From Pontibacillus litoralis JSM 072002 (GTDB taxonomy: Bacteria > Bacillota > Bacilli > Bacillales > BH030062), in NCBI RefSeq assembly GCF_000775615.1, contig NZ_AVPG01000012.1:1-64000 (forward strand): 64,000 nt of DNA. The letters run 5' to 3'. Shown one piece after another: positions 55,060 to 64,000 of this stretch. A program made the translations under genes and the position numbers. Every line of letters begins with the position of its first letter. Position 1 is the first letter of the stretch. Under the pieces are notes generated by a model. It saw only the letters and a list, made by a program, of their open reading frames with translations, searched no databases and had not been told where the DNA came from.

Positions 55060-56222
55060 TGAGAGGCAATCTCCTTTTGCCATCTCTTATTAACTTCTTC
55101 TCCTAGTTTCCCACCATTAAATATGCGGTAATCTCCAGATACACTTTCAAAATTCTTCTGCATTTCTTCATCAAGGAACTCCCACTCAATACCTGGGTAT
55201 CCGTACATTTTGTTAACAACTGTTTCTTGAACTTCTGGTGTTAAGACGTAATTCAAAAATGTTTCTGCTGCTTCTGTTCTTTCTTCTTCTCCATTATCTG
55301 CTAGCATCATGTAGGCAGGTCCTCCAGTAAATCCAGGAGTCAACTGTTTCAATTTAATATTTTCTGGTATAAGCTCTTTATCAAGCTGTTCTAAAGCCAT
55401 ATCTGACCACGCAGGAATTATATCTACTTCACCGTTAGCCAATAAGTCTAAAGTTCCTTGGTTCTTCTTCGGATATACTCCTTCGCGGTACATATAAGAG
55501 TCTAGCTCACTTAGAATGTCGAATCCTTTATCCCAATCTTCCATAATGCTTTCATCTTGAACGTTCATTGCTTCAGGAGGAAGCTGGTTATAAATGGTTG
55601 TTAATACGAAGGAAGACCCTGATCCACCTGTTGTAGGATCATTATAAGCAAAGCGACCAGGGTTATCCTTAATCCACTGATACATTTCTTCAGGTGTTTC
55701 TGGTACTTCTTTAACTACGTCACTGTTATACGCTAATACAACCGAGGATGCACGGTGAGGAACAGCCAAACCATTCGTTCCTTCTAAATTCTCCGCCTTT
55801 ACATTCGCAAGATTAGGAATATTTGATTCATTCAACTCTGTAAATAGGCCTTCTTCTTCTCCTACAACGATGTCAGCTAAACCACCTTCATAAATATCTA
55901 CTTCTGAATCTTTATTCGCTTTCTTTGCAGCGATTAAACGATCCATAGTTGACTGTCCTCCTTGACCTGCAGGAAGAAACACTAGCTCGACATCGATGTT
56001 TTGGTGCTCTTCTTCAAATGCCGGAATCACTTCTTGCCAAAATTCTTTTACATTTAATGATCCACCGGTGTATAAGGAAATTTCCGTTTTTTCTTGCTCT
56101 GACTCTTTCGAAGTAGTAGCCGCATCTTCGCTACTTCCGCAAGCAGTTAATGATAATGCGAATAATCCTGTCATTCCTAATACAGCTGATTTTTTAGCAA
56201 GTTTTTTCACACGGTTATACAT
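55056..56222 (-). CDS. ABC importer solute-binding lipoprotein
   Basis: A 388-residue extracellular binding protein: basic signal, lipobox SLTAC (Cys about 28), then a two-lobed periplasmic-binding fold. Segments EISLYTGGSLNVKEFWQ, AVPHRASSVVLAYNSD and the NPGRFAYNDPTTGGSG region recall YnjB-like and iron/spermidine binding proteins. The ligand cannot be read from the sequence. Start overlaps the ATPase gene by 16 bases, GAGGAG site. Confidence 0.92.
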   Translation of the reverse strand: MYNRVKKLAKKSAVLGMTGLFALSLTACGSSEDAATTSKESEQEKTEISLYTGGSLNVKEFWQEVIPAFEEEHQNIDVELVFLPAGQGGQSTMDRLIAAKKANKDSEVDIYEGGLADIVVGEEEGLFTELNESNIPNLANVKAENLEGTNGLAVPHRASSVVLAYNSDVVKEVPETPEEMYQWIKDNPGRFAYNDPTTGGSGSSFVLTTIYNQLPPEAMNVQDESIMEDWDKGFDILSELDSYMYREGVYPKKNQGTLDLLANGEVDIIPAWSDMALEQLDKELIPENIKLKQLTPGFTGGPAYMMLADNGEEERTEAAETFLNYVLTPEVQETVVNKMYGYPGIEWEFLDEEMQKNFESVSGDYRIFNGGKLGEEVNKRWQKEIASQ

Positions 56223-57283
56223 GTTGGTAGCTCCTCTTTTTTAATGTATTTGATCCAGTCGTTTCCTTCAAAAAATCGAACATCTTGTAATAAGATTGAG
56301 ACTTGGTCATGAACATGAAGTGATTCTAGTTTCCTTTTTTCTACGAATGTTTTTAATATACCGTCTTCTGTTTCAAGCGTTACTTCTGCGTAATGTCCAA
56401 GTATCATGATTTTTTTGATGCTTGCTAACCAATCCCCTTTACCTTCCTGAATTGTAATATCTTCTGGACGGATGGCTGCCGTTAGCTTCGAGCTATTCGT
56501 ATGACTAAAATGATACATATTATTTCCGATTGAAGCTTTATGGTCGGCTATAGGAATTTCGATAAAATTCATTTTCCCTATGAATTTCGCAACAAATAAC
56601 GTATTAGGTTCGTTATAAATGGAACGTGGAGAATCCATTTGTTCAATATCCCCTTTGTTCATTACGATAATTCGATCAGAGATAGATAACGCTTCTTCTT
56701 GGTCATGTGTAACAAAGAGCATGGTTAAATTTTCTTTAGATTGAATTTCTCTTAATTCTTCTCTTAACTCGTATCTTAACTTAGCATCAAGAGCAGAGAA
56801 TGGTTCATCTAACAATAATACCTTTGGATTTAAGAGAAGTGCTCTCGCTAATGCGATACGCTGTTGCTGCCCACCTGATAATTCAGATGGATACTTCTTT
56901 GCCGTATTTTCTAACCTGATTAGACGTAACGCCCATTGAACTCTTTCATTAATATGATCTTTAGACATTTTCTTTAATTTCATACTAAATGCCAAGTTGT
57001 CGAAAACAGTCATATGCGGCCATAAATTGTAGCTTTGGAACACCATCGCAGTAGGCCTTTTTTCTGGTGATAAAGATGTTATATCCTCTTGCCCTACGAT
57101 AATTTTCCCTTGCTGATTTTGTATAAATCCACCTACTGAACGCAGTATAGTCGTCTTTCCACAACCTGATGGACCTAATAACGTCAACAACTCGCCTTGC
57201 TTGATTTGAAAGTTTATATCCCTTATCCCCTCCCCCGTTTTAAACACATGAGTCAAATTTTTTACATCTAATTGAATATCCAT
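56207..57283 (-). CDS. ABC importer ATP-binding protein
   Basis: A 358-residue ATPase: Walker A GPSGCGKTTILR, signature LSGGQQQRIALARALL, Walker B VLLLDEPFSALDAK, H-loop FVTHDQEEAL, and a C-terminal TOBE-type domain (AAIRPEDITIQEG). Belongs to the PotA/FbpC class. Located between the two permease genes together with the binding protein. Confidence 0.94.
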   Translation of the reverse strand: MDIQLDVKNLTHVFKTGEGIRDINFQIKQGELLTLLGPSGCGKTTILRSVGGFIQNQQGKIIVGQEDITSLSPEKRPTAMVFQSYNLWPHMTVFDNLAFSMKLKKMSKDHINERVQWALRLIRLENTAKKYPSELSGGQQQRIALARALLLNPKVLLLDEPFSALDAKLRYELREELREIQSKENLTMLFVTHDQEEALSISDRIIVMNKGDIEQMDSPRSIYNEPNTLFVAKFIGKMNFIEIPIADHKASIGNNMYHFSHTNSSKLTAAIRPEDITIQEGKGDWLASIKKIMILGHYAEVTLETEDGILKTFVEKRKLESLHVHDQVSILLQDVRFFEGNDWIKYIKKEELPTCITV

Positions 57284-57300
57284 TTAATCCACCTATCCCT

Positions 57301-58122
57301 TTACTTCATTTGGAATCCATTTGCCATTGCATCTGCTCCTAAAAATCTTCTAGCTGCTAATAAGAGAATGATGGTAGGCAAAGTTAATATGATAGAGAAC
57401 ACGGAACCAGCTGTACTTGGGTAATCAGCTATAATGGAGTACATAACTACAGGCATTGTTTGATAATCAGGAATACCTACTAACAAAGTTCCTTGTGCCT
57501 CATCAAGTGATGATAAAAAAGTAAATATGGAGGCCACGATAATACCGGGTGCTGCCATCGGCAACGTGACATGCCAAAATACTTTAAAAGGTGATGCCCC
57601 TGCATCTCGAGCAGCTTCCTCTTGAGAAGCATGTACATTCTTAAACGCCGCAGAAGGGATCCAGGTCATATACATTAACGTGTTTACCATATGAATTAAT
57701 ACAATTCCTGTAAAAGTATTCATCAAGCCAAACTGATAAAATAACACGCCGATTGCTACATATAGTCCCATCTTCGGAAATGCATTCGTTAATAAAAACG
57801 AGAATAGAAACGTCCTTCTTAATGGAAATTGTAATCTAGCAAATGCATAAGCTGCTGGAATACAAATGATAATAGAAAGAATAGTAACAATGATAGCAAT
57901 GGAGAAAGAGAGCATAATCGATCTTGAAACCTCATCATTCTCTAAAACGAATTTCCACCATTCTAACGACCATGAAGTTGGAAATTTATTCGGATACTGC
58001 CACTCCCCTGAGAACGCTAGTATGACTAAATTGACAAGCGGCATGAAAAAAAACAAACAAAATAGCGTGACTAACAAAAACTCCATTAGATTCCGCTTTG
58101 ATACAGATTTAAAAAACCACAC
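57301..58122 (-). CDS. ABC importer permease
   Basis: A 273-residue six-segment permease with the EAA motif EAARDAGASPFKVFWHVTLPMAAPG. GTG start with AGGAGG eight bases upstream. It is the first transport gene after the LacI-type regulator and lies 28 bases from it, so the whole set is one operon. Confidence 0.93.
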   Translation of the reverse strand: MWFFKSVSKRNLMEFLLVTLFCLFFFMPLVNLVILAFSGEWQYPNKFPTSWSLEWWKFVLENDEVSRSIMLSFSIAIIVTILSIIICIPAAYAFARLQFPLRRTFLFSFLLTNAFPKMGLYVAIGVLFYQFGLMNTFTGIVLIHMVNTLMYMTWIPSAAFKNVHASQEEAARDAGASPFKVFWHVTLPMAAPGIIVASIFTFLSSLDEAQGTLLVGIPDYQTMPVVMYSIIADYPSTAGSVFSIILTLPTIILLLAARRFLGADAMANGFQMK

Positions 58123-58149
58123 TCCATTTCCCTCCTAAATACATAATAG

Positions 58150-59166
58150 TTAATTACGCTCACCTCCCTGCAATCGGGCACAACTACCTCCAATGAAAAG
58201 TTGATAAGGAACCATCGTCTTATCTGAGATTTCTCCCCCGTTAATTAACTTAATTAAACTTGACACAGTCTCCCTACCAATATCTTCTATAGGTTGTTCT
58301 ATAGTAGTTAAGCGAGGTATAAAATGTTTCGAAATATCACTCCCATCAAATCCAACAATCGTAATGTCTTCTGGAACACGTTTCCCATTTACCTTCAAAC
58401 AATTTATCGCACCAATTGCTACGTCATCACTGATTGCGAATACCGCTGTTGGCACATTGTCTTGATCAATAAAATGCTGCATAGCTTCATAACCACTTTG
58501 TAATGAATAATCACCATAAGCAATATCATGAATGATGTCTTCATCACATTCGTTTATTGCGTCATGAAACCCAGCAAGACGTTTCGTTAATGTTGCGTGC
58601 GGCTCACTAGTACCTGCAATAAAATGAATATGTCGATGCCCTAATGAGAGTAAGTGATTGGTCATTTCCTTTGCAGCTTGATGGTTATCAATTAAAATGC
58701 TAGGCATATTAACCGTATCCATTTCTCCACTGGCAGACACCGTATGAATGCCCCACTCTTCAATAAATTGTAGGGAACGACTATGTAATTGTTCGTGCAT
58801 ACAAATCAGACCATCTACTTGCATTTCTTTACAAAGCTTCAAATATCGAAATTCCTTTTGCGCATTGTGCATCGTATTACAAATGAATAAATTATAGCCT
58901 TGTTCATATGCCGCCTTTTCCATAATCGTAATAATAGAGTAATAGAAGCTAAGATTTACTTGAGGAACAATTACGCCAATTAAATTTGTTCTTTGCCTCA
59001 CTAAGCTCCTTGCCATGCGGTTAGGTGTATAACCTAAAGATTTTATTGCATTTTCTACAAGTGTTCTTTTTTCTTCAGAAACATACCTCTCGCCATTAAT
59101 CACTCTCGAAACAGTTGTCGTACTGACTCCTGCCTTTTTTGCAACGTCTGAAATTTTAACCTTCAT
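58150..59166 (-). CDS. LacI-family transcriptional regulator
   Basis: A 338-residue repressor: helix-turn-helix ISDVAKKAGVSTTTVSRVINGERYVS, hinge with NRMARSLV, and a ribose-binding-type effector domain. Sugars or sugar phosphates are usual effectors in this family. The ATG at 59166 follows AAGGTGG; the extension to 59208 is not convincing. A perfect-arm operator lies 22 bases upstream, suggesting autoregulation of the entire operon. Confidence 0.93.
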   Translation of the reverse strand: MKVKISDVAKKAGVSTTTVSRVINGERYVSEEKRTLVENAIKSLGYTPNRMARSLVRQRTNLIGVIVPQVNLSFYYSIITIMEKAAYEQGYNLFICNTMHNAQKEFRYLKLCKEMQVDGLICMHEQLHSRSLQFIEEWGIHTVSASGEMDTVNMPSILIDNHQAAKEMTNHLLSLGHRHIHFIAGTSEPHATLTKRLAGFHDAINECDEDIIHDIAYGDYSLQSGYEAMQHFIDQDNVPTAVFAISDDVAIGAINCLKVNGKRVPEDITIVGFDGSDISKHFIPRLTTIEQPIEDIGRETVSSLIKLINGGEISDKTMVPYQLFIGGSCARLQGGERN

Positions 59167-59187
59167 CTTCTTCCACCTTTTCCTATC

Positions 59188-59201
59188 TGGTAACGCTACC
59201 A
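59188..59201. promoter_or_regulatory. LacI-family operator in front of the operon
   Basis: TGGTAACGCTACCA: perfect TGGTA/TACCA arms around the central NCGN typical of LacI-family sites. It sits between promoter and regulator gene. It is not a cre (third position G). Confidence 0.8.
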
Positions 59202-59402
59202 CATGCACATTTCATACTATAAAGTAGAATTGTTTAGCTTACGTTAAGGAAATGTACGAAAAATAATAACGTTCTGTTAATCAAACGTAAACAGGCACCT
59301 GCTTCGTCTAATTAATGGATTAAAATAGAATGATCTAGTTTAAAAGACAATAATTACATGGGTAATATCCATATTCCGGCCACAAAAAGTAAAAAATATT
59401 AT

Positions 59403-59434
59403 TAAAAAAACGCAACCCTAAGGATTGCGCTTTT
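59403..59434 (-). terminator. Terminator of cydC
   Basis: Minus strand AAGCGCAATCC / GGGTTGCGTTT with a TTA loop and T-run. Very similar in sequence to the terminator at 50078-50106. Confidence 0.9.
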
Positions 59435-59438
59435 CACA

Positions 59439-61154
59439 CTAAACTAAAACACTCTGCTCTATTTGTTTCATTTCATAGAAATACCCTTGTTGATCCATTA
59501 ATTCGCGAAATGTTCCTGATTCGACTATTTCCCCTTGATCCATCACGATAATGTGGTCCATTTTCTCTAATCCGACTAGGCGGTGACTAATGAGTATGAC
59601 GGTATCTTCCTGTGCTTGTTGAAAAATATAATTGTAAATCGTTCTTTCTGTTAGTAAATCAACAGATGAGGTTGGTTCATCAAGTAACCATAACCGACCT
59701 TGTTTGATCATCGCTCGAGCAATAGCTAAACGTTGCTTTTCTCCTCCAGAGAGATTCTCTCCTTTTTCGAGTACTTGTTGATCTAGCGCTAGATGCTGCA
59801 GGAAGACCCGCTCCAATGCACGCTTTAACTCTGCATCTGTTGCTTCTTCCTTTGCAATTAATAAATTGTCTCGAATCGTTCCGTAGAAGAAATGATTCTC
59901 TTGTAAAACGACTTTCGCTTTCGACCATATATCTGTTGCAGCAATATCATCGGTAGCATAATTATTTATATAAATCGTTCCTTTATCCTGTTGGTGAAAC
60001 TTCAACAACAACTGCAATAATGTTGATTTACCTGAACCACTTGGACCAACGATGGCGACTTTTGCACCTTCAGGAATGTGCATATGCATATGATCAATAG
60101 ATGGTCGCTTTTCATTTGGAAAGGTAAATGATACGTCTTCGATTCGAATACTTAACGCTTCGTTCGGTAACGTTTGTGTTGTTCGCTCGACGCTTGGTAA
60201 TTGTTCTTCCTTAACAACTGTAGTTAATCGACTGGCTGCAACGCTACTATCTTGCAAGTAAATAGGTACAACCGCCATTGGGGGGGCATTTTCAAATACC
60301 GTTAACGATATCATTATGATCATCGCTAAGTAGACACCTTGTAATTCACCGTCGATAACTAATAAAGCACCGATTGCTACAACAAACCACGATATGAGCA
60401 ATGTCACCATAAGGTTCAATGATTGGTTAAACATCTCTACATTCCCTTGTCGCTGTTGTTCATTCACATACGTCTGAGATGACTGTTCTAACGCGTCTCT
60501 TTTCCTTTCTAGCTTTTGATTTATCTTCAAATCCCTAAACCCATATAGAAATTCTGTCGTTTCCGTGGATAACGCGCCACGTTCTTCTCGGAGTTTATAA
60601 TCGACTTTCCGTTGTTGATAAGCGAACCAAACAGGTACAACAAATCCCGTTAACAATAAACCGACAAGTAAAGTGAGCGCAATATATATCGAGAACATCG
60701 TGGTAAATAAAATGGTCGCTAGAAAAATAAAGACAAGCAAGACAGGCGGATAGAACACCCGTAAAAAGAAGTGTTGCAAACGGTCAATATCTCCTACCAC
60801 TCTAGCTAACAAATCCCCACTACGATACTTTTGAAAAATAGTCGGCGCAATAGGCTCTAGCTTCTCAAAGAAAGAAACACGTAAGTTACTTAATATCGCA
60901 AAGGTAGCTCGATGAGAAAAATACCGTTCCAGATATCGACCGAAAGCTCTGGCAAATCCTAATATTTTTACGACTGCGATTAGGATAGTTAATGTATAGA
61001 ATGGTGGTACAAGAGCTGCTTTAGAAATTAAATAACCACTAGAGGCAAATAAAGCGACTGCTGTTACTCCCGCTAGAAATCCAAAGATAACAGAAAGAAT
61101 GATATCTCTTTTTTCTAGCGCCATTTCTTTCAGTACGAGGCTTAACGCTTTCAT
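59439..61154 (-). CDS. cydC: CydC, thiol-reductant ABC exporter subunit
   Basis: A 571-residue half-transporter: six membrane segments (1-300) with the CydC-type VVGDIDRLQHFFLRVFYPP, then an ATPase with GPSGSGKSTLLQLLLKF, LSGGEKQRLAIARAMI and LWLLDEPTSSVD. With CydD it exports cysteine/glutathione-type thiols or heme, needed for cytochrome bd assembly. Overlaps cydD by 4 bases (ATGA). Confidence 0.93.
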   Translation of the reverse strand: MKALSLVLKEMALEKRDIILSVIFGFLAGVTAVALFASSGYLISKAALVPPFYTLTILIAVVKILGFARAFGRYLERYFSHRATFAILSNLRVSFFEKLEPIAPTIFQKYRSGDLLARVVGDIDRLQHFFLRVFYPPVLLVFIFLATILFTTMFSIYIALTLLVGLLLTGFVVPVWFAYQQRKVDYKLREERGALSTETTEFLYGFRDLKINQKLERKRDALEQSSQTYVNEQQRQGNVEMFNQSLNLMVTLLISWFVVAIGALLVIDGELQGVYLAMIIMISLTVFENAPPMAVVPIYLQDSSVAASRLTTVVKEEQLPSVERTTQTLPNEALSIRIEDVSFTFPNEKRPSIDHMHMHIPEGAKVAIVGPSGSGKSTLLQLLLKFHQQDKGTIYINNYATDDIAATDIWSKAKVVLQENHFFYGTIRDNLLIAKEEATDAELKRALERVFLQHLALDQQVLEKGENLSGGEKQRLAIARAMIKQGRLWLLDEPTSSVDLLTERTIYNYIFQQAQEDTVILISHRLVGLEKMDHIIVMDQGEIVESGTFRELMDQQGYFYEMKQIEQSVLV

Positions 61155-62887
61155 CTTTCCACCCCCTCTTGCTGCACGGACACCATATTGGCATAGTCCG
61201 TAGACGCTTTCATTAACTGAGCATCTGTACCTTGGTTAGCTAGTTCACCGTTTGCTAGAAACAGTATTTTATCGGCATTTCTTATCGTGTGCAGTCGATG
61301 CGCCACACTAATAACAGTTGCGTTCTTAGACAACTCGTTAATAGACTGCTGCAAAATTTGTTCAGTGTATAAATCTAAACCAGTTGTCGGCTCATCAAAC
61401 AGCACGATAGACGGCTGCTTCAAAAAAGCACGTGCAATCGCAATACGCTGCTTTTCTCCTCCAGACAAACCACGTCCTCCTTCACCAATCGGCGTATCAT
61501 ATCCTTGTTCTAACGATTGGATAAGGTCAGCAATTCCGGCTTTGTGTGCAGCACGTTCTACTTGCTCCGTAGAAGCAGCAATATTACTTCCTAATGCAAT
61601 ATTTTCTCGTATGGTACCTGCAAATATATATGGATGCTGCGTTATATAACTAATACGTTCAAACCAATCAGCTTCTTTATAATGCGAAAGCGGCTGATGG
61701 TTGACCATAATCTCTCCCTCCGTTTTTGGGAGGAGGCCGGCTATTAAATAAAGCAGTGTAGACTTCCCTGCACCACTTCGTCCAACAATCGCTACATGTT
61801 CATAAGGTTCAATGGTTGTACAAATGGACTTTAATGCAAACCCTTCTTCTCCGTATTGAAATCCAACTCCATCTAGAGAAATATGGGGCGGAGAATCAAA
61901 AGCATTGTCTACACTAGCTTCTCCCCACTGCACATTGTGCTCCTCTTGCTCTAACTCTTCTTGAATCTTCGTTGCTGCTCCCATGCTCCCTCGCCCTGTA
62001 TGAAAAGCTGTTCCTAAATCTTTTAATGATAAATAAAATTCGGGGGCTAACACAAGAACAAAAAAGGCCGTATAGAAAGAAATACTTTCAAACACAACGA
62101 GACGGATTCCGACTTCTAGTGCAATGATTCCAATGCTAAGCATCGATATTAACTCAAGCATTAAAGAGGAAACAAACGCTACTTTTAATACTTCCATCGT
62201 CGCATCACGGAAATCCAAACTGCTTTGACGAATCACGTCTTTTTGCTGCTTTGATTTACCGAACAATTTAAGCGTTGTTAACCCTTGTAACGTATCCAAA
62301 AAACGCCCAGAAAATAGCGCCATTTTGTCCATTTGCTCTTCTGATTTTTTTTGCGTCATAATACCGATAATAATGTAAAACAACGGTATAAATGGTGCCG
62401 TAATGATCATAATTATACCCGTGCTTACATGCTCCATGGAGACAGCTATCCATATGAATAACGGTACGATTGACGTTTGAATCACTTGCGGGACGTACTT
62501 ACTGAAGTAACTATCAATTTCATCAATAGCATCCATAAACACGCTTACCTTGTGACCGGATTGTCCTTGTAACGACGTCTGTAACGGATTACGGGTATAC
62601 TTCTTCAATAGCGATTGTCTAAATTGTTGCTTCACCTTTGTCGCCATTTTCACCCCAGCTCGTCCGTTTACGTAGGATAGTGCGGACCTAGCCACTAAGG
62701 CGCACAATAAGCCCATCAGATAAGGAACGATTTCAGTGAACGAAGCACTTTGTAAAAAAACGGCATCGACAATCGTCACTAGAAAATAGGCTTGTAAAAT
62801 AACTGTTAACGCATACAATATTGAAGAAAATACGAGAAACAGCCTTGTACCTTTATGTTGTTTCGCTATAGCCTTTAATTGGTTCAT
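61151..62887 (-). CDS. cydD: CydD, thiol-reductant ABC exporter subunit
   Basis: A 578-residue half-transporter with six segments and an ATPase (GRSGAGKSTLLYLIAGL, LSGGEKQRIAIARAFL, IVLFDEPTTGLD). The region KVSVFMDAIDEIDSYFSKYVPQ is typical of CydD. The cytochrome bd genes cydAB are not in the window. GGGAGAA ribosome site. Confidence 0.93.
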   Translation of the reverse strand: MNQLKAIAKQHKGTRLFLVFSSILYALTVILQAYFLVTIVDAVFLQSASFTEIVPYLMGLLCALVARSALSYVNGRAGVKMATKVKQQFRQSLLKKYTRNPLQTSLQGQSGHKVSVFMDAIDEIDSYFSKYVPQVIQTSIVPLFIWIAVSMEHVSTGIIMIITAPFIPLFYIIIGIMTQKKSEEQMDKMALFSGRFLDTLQGLTTLKLFGKSKQQKDVIRQSSLDFRDATMEVLKVAFVSSLMLELISMLSIGIIALEVGIRLVVFESISFYTAFFVLVLAPEFYLSLKDLGTAFHTGRGSMGAATKIQEELEQEEHNVQWGEASVDNAFDSPPHISLDGVGFQYGEEGFALKSICTTIEPYEHVAIVGRSGAGKSTLLYLIAGLLPKTEGEIMVNHQPLSHYKEADWFERISYITQHPYIFAGTIRENIALGSNIAASTEQVERAAHKAGIADLIQSLEQGYDTPIGEGGRGLSGGEKQRIAIARAFLKQPSIVLFDEPTTGLDLYTEQILQQSINELSKNATVISVAHRLHTIRNADKILFLANGELANQGTDAQLMKASTDYANMVSVQQEGVER

Positions 62888-63009
62888 TTATATTTCTCCC
62901 AACATTTCATTGTACACATGTCAACTATATCTATATAGTGAACAACTTCACATGTATGTTGCCTACTATTATAAAATATCAGTTATGGAAATGCACGAAA
63001 TCAGCCACT

Positions 63010-63915
63010 CTATTTCTGGTTCCAATCGTCCTCAACTAGTTCGTGATGGATGACAACTCCCGCTTCATACCCTTCACTAGCTGCACCTATAAGACTCGTA
63101 AAGACATGTCTCGCATCACCTATAACATATAAACCCTGTATATGGGTTAAACCGTGATGATTCGTTACATATCCTCCATTATCACTTGTTCTAACCGAAA
63201 TGGTGAGGGCTTGTTTTGTATAAATGGGTTGCAGCAATCCCCCTGTACGCTCATATGTTTCCCCATTATTCATGACAACACGCTGCAACGTACCTTCATT
63301 AGATTGGAGCTGTTGAATAGTATTTTCGACGAATTGAATTTGGTGTAATTGCAGTTCTTTTCTAGATACCTCATCCATATTCATATCCCCATTGGTAAAT
63401 ACGATGATATCTTTACTCCAGTTATAAATGAGCTTGGTATAGAATAACGCTTGATTACCTGTTGTAAACAATGCTAATGGCTTTTCACGGTGTTCCCAAC
63501 CATCACAATAAGGACATGGAAAAACAGATTTTCCGTATACGTGCTCCAATCCTGGAATAGTAGGAAGCTGATCCTTCATTCCTGTTGCGACTATAACTTT
63601 CTTACTTTCATACGTTTGATTGCTTAATGTGGTCGTCTGGAAACAATCGTCCCCTCTCTTCACATCACAAACAACACCTTTAAGGTACGTAACGGTTTTA
63701 TATGGAGTTAATTCCTGTGCAGCAATAGAACGTAACTCATTTGCACACACACCATCTCTCGATAAAAAGCCATGCGATTGTGCTGCCACTTTATTCCGAG
63801 GACTTCCTTCGTCAATAACGATAACTTCCCTAAGAGCTCTACCCAATACAAGCGCAGCACTCAATCCAGCAGGACCACCACCGACAATCACAACATCATA
63901 GACCTTCGCCTTCAT
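63010..63915 (-). CDS. Thioredoxin-reductase-like flavoprotein
   Basis: A 301-residue NAD(P)/FAD-dependent pyridine nucleotide-disulfide oxidoreductase. FAD motif DVVIVGGGPAGLSAALVLGRAL, redox CPYCDGWEHRE (CxxC), and C-terminal GLYVIGDARHVFTSLIGAASEG. The NADPH site (LALFTTGNQALFY) departs from the GxGxxA of classic TrxB, so the partner may not be thioredoxin. Placed upstream of cydD on the same strand, separated by 120 bases. Confidence 0.88.
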   Translation of the reverse strand: MKAKVYDVVIVGGGPAGLSAALVLGRALREVIVIDEGSPRNKVAAQSHGFLSRDGVCANELRSIAAQELTPYKTVTYLKGVVCDVKRGDDCFQTTTLSNQTYESKKVIVATGMKDQLPTIPGLEHVYGKSVFPCPYCDGWEHREKPLALFTTGNQALFYTKLIYNWSKDIIVFTNGDMNMDEVSRKELQLHQIQFVENTIQQLQSNEGTLQRVVMNNGETYERTGGLLQPIYTKQALTISVRTSDNGGYVTNHHGLTHIQGLYVIGDARHVFTSLIGAASEGYEAGVVIHHELVEDDWNQK

Positions 63916-64000
63916 GTTTCAAGCACCCTTCCGTTCCCCTTCTTCTCATTAGTGTTGGAATATATTGCCCATTCTATGCTTTATTTACACATAAAAAAAG

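Overview
The window is chromosomal DNA of a low-GC Gram-positive, spore-forming bacterium of the family Bacillaceae. The evidence is a Bacillus-subtilis-like gene order (cmpA, ydcI/tex, rsbX-sigB-rsbW-rsbV-rsbU-rsbT-rsbS-rsbR, ndoA-ndoAI, alr, ydcC, acpS, rhomboid, cshA), sporulation genes (cmpA, a YjcZ-type protein, YdcC), AGGAGG-type ribosome sites and frequent GTG/TTG starts. The genus cannot be fixed from the sequence alone. A perfect-core parS site near 33.77 kb fits an origin-proximal location.

Layout. 0-0.3 kb: minus-strand tRNA genes (Glu partial, Ser-GCU, Asn-GUU) with a strong promoter. 0.5-9.3 kb: SprT-like protein, CmpA, Tex, the sigma-B stress operon with its full stressosome module, and the MazEF-type toxin/antitoxin pair. 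9.4-15.2 kb: alanine racemase, YdcC lipoprotein, AcpS, rhomboid protease and the CshA RNA helicase, which has an attenuator-like leader. 15.3-29.8 kb: transporters and small housekeeping genes, including a CadC/CadA metal-efflux pair with operators, a TrkH/KtrB-type potassium channel subunit, a divergent BCCT carrier, a YjcZ sporulation peptide and a DUF368 undecaprenyl-phosphate transporter family member. 29.8-38.1 kb: a decayed DUF2254 gene, two ZIP metal transporters, a LOG-family hydrolase, parS, a divergent MFS/TrmB pair and a FAD oxidoreductase.

38.2-48.6 kb is the glycerol regulon: glpP, glpF-glpK and glpD. Both glpF and glpD have GlpP-type antiterminator leaders sharing the same RNA block, and glpF has a perfect cre site. 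A five-gene two-component/ABC-2 exporter module resembling LnrJK-LnrLMN (lipopeptide/polyene resistance) sits between glpK and glpD. A BdhA-type butanediol dehydrogenase follows.

50.1-59.2 kb is the most unusual part: a LacI-controlled, tightly overlapping minus-strand operon with a complete ABC importer, a 425-residue protein of no recognised family, a PHP-domain (CehA/McbA-like) metallohydrolase and a MATE exporter. The layout suggests an import-cleave-export pathway for an unidentified solute. It is bracketed by two nearly identical terminators. 59.4-62.9 kb holds cydD-cydC, preceded by a thioredoxin-reductase-like flavoprotein. No rRNA genes, prophage, intact transposase or CRISPR array was seen.
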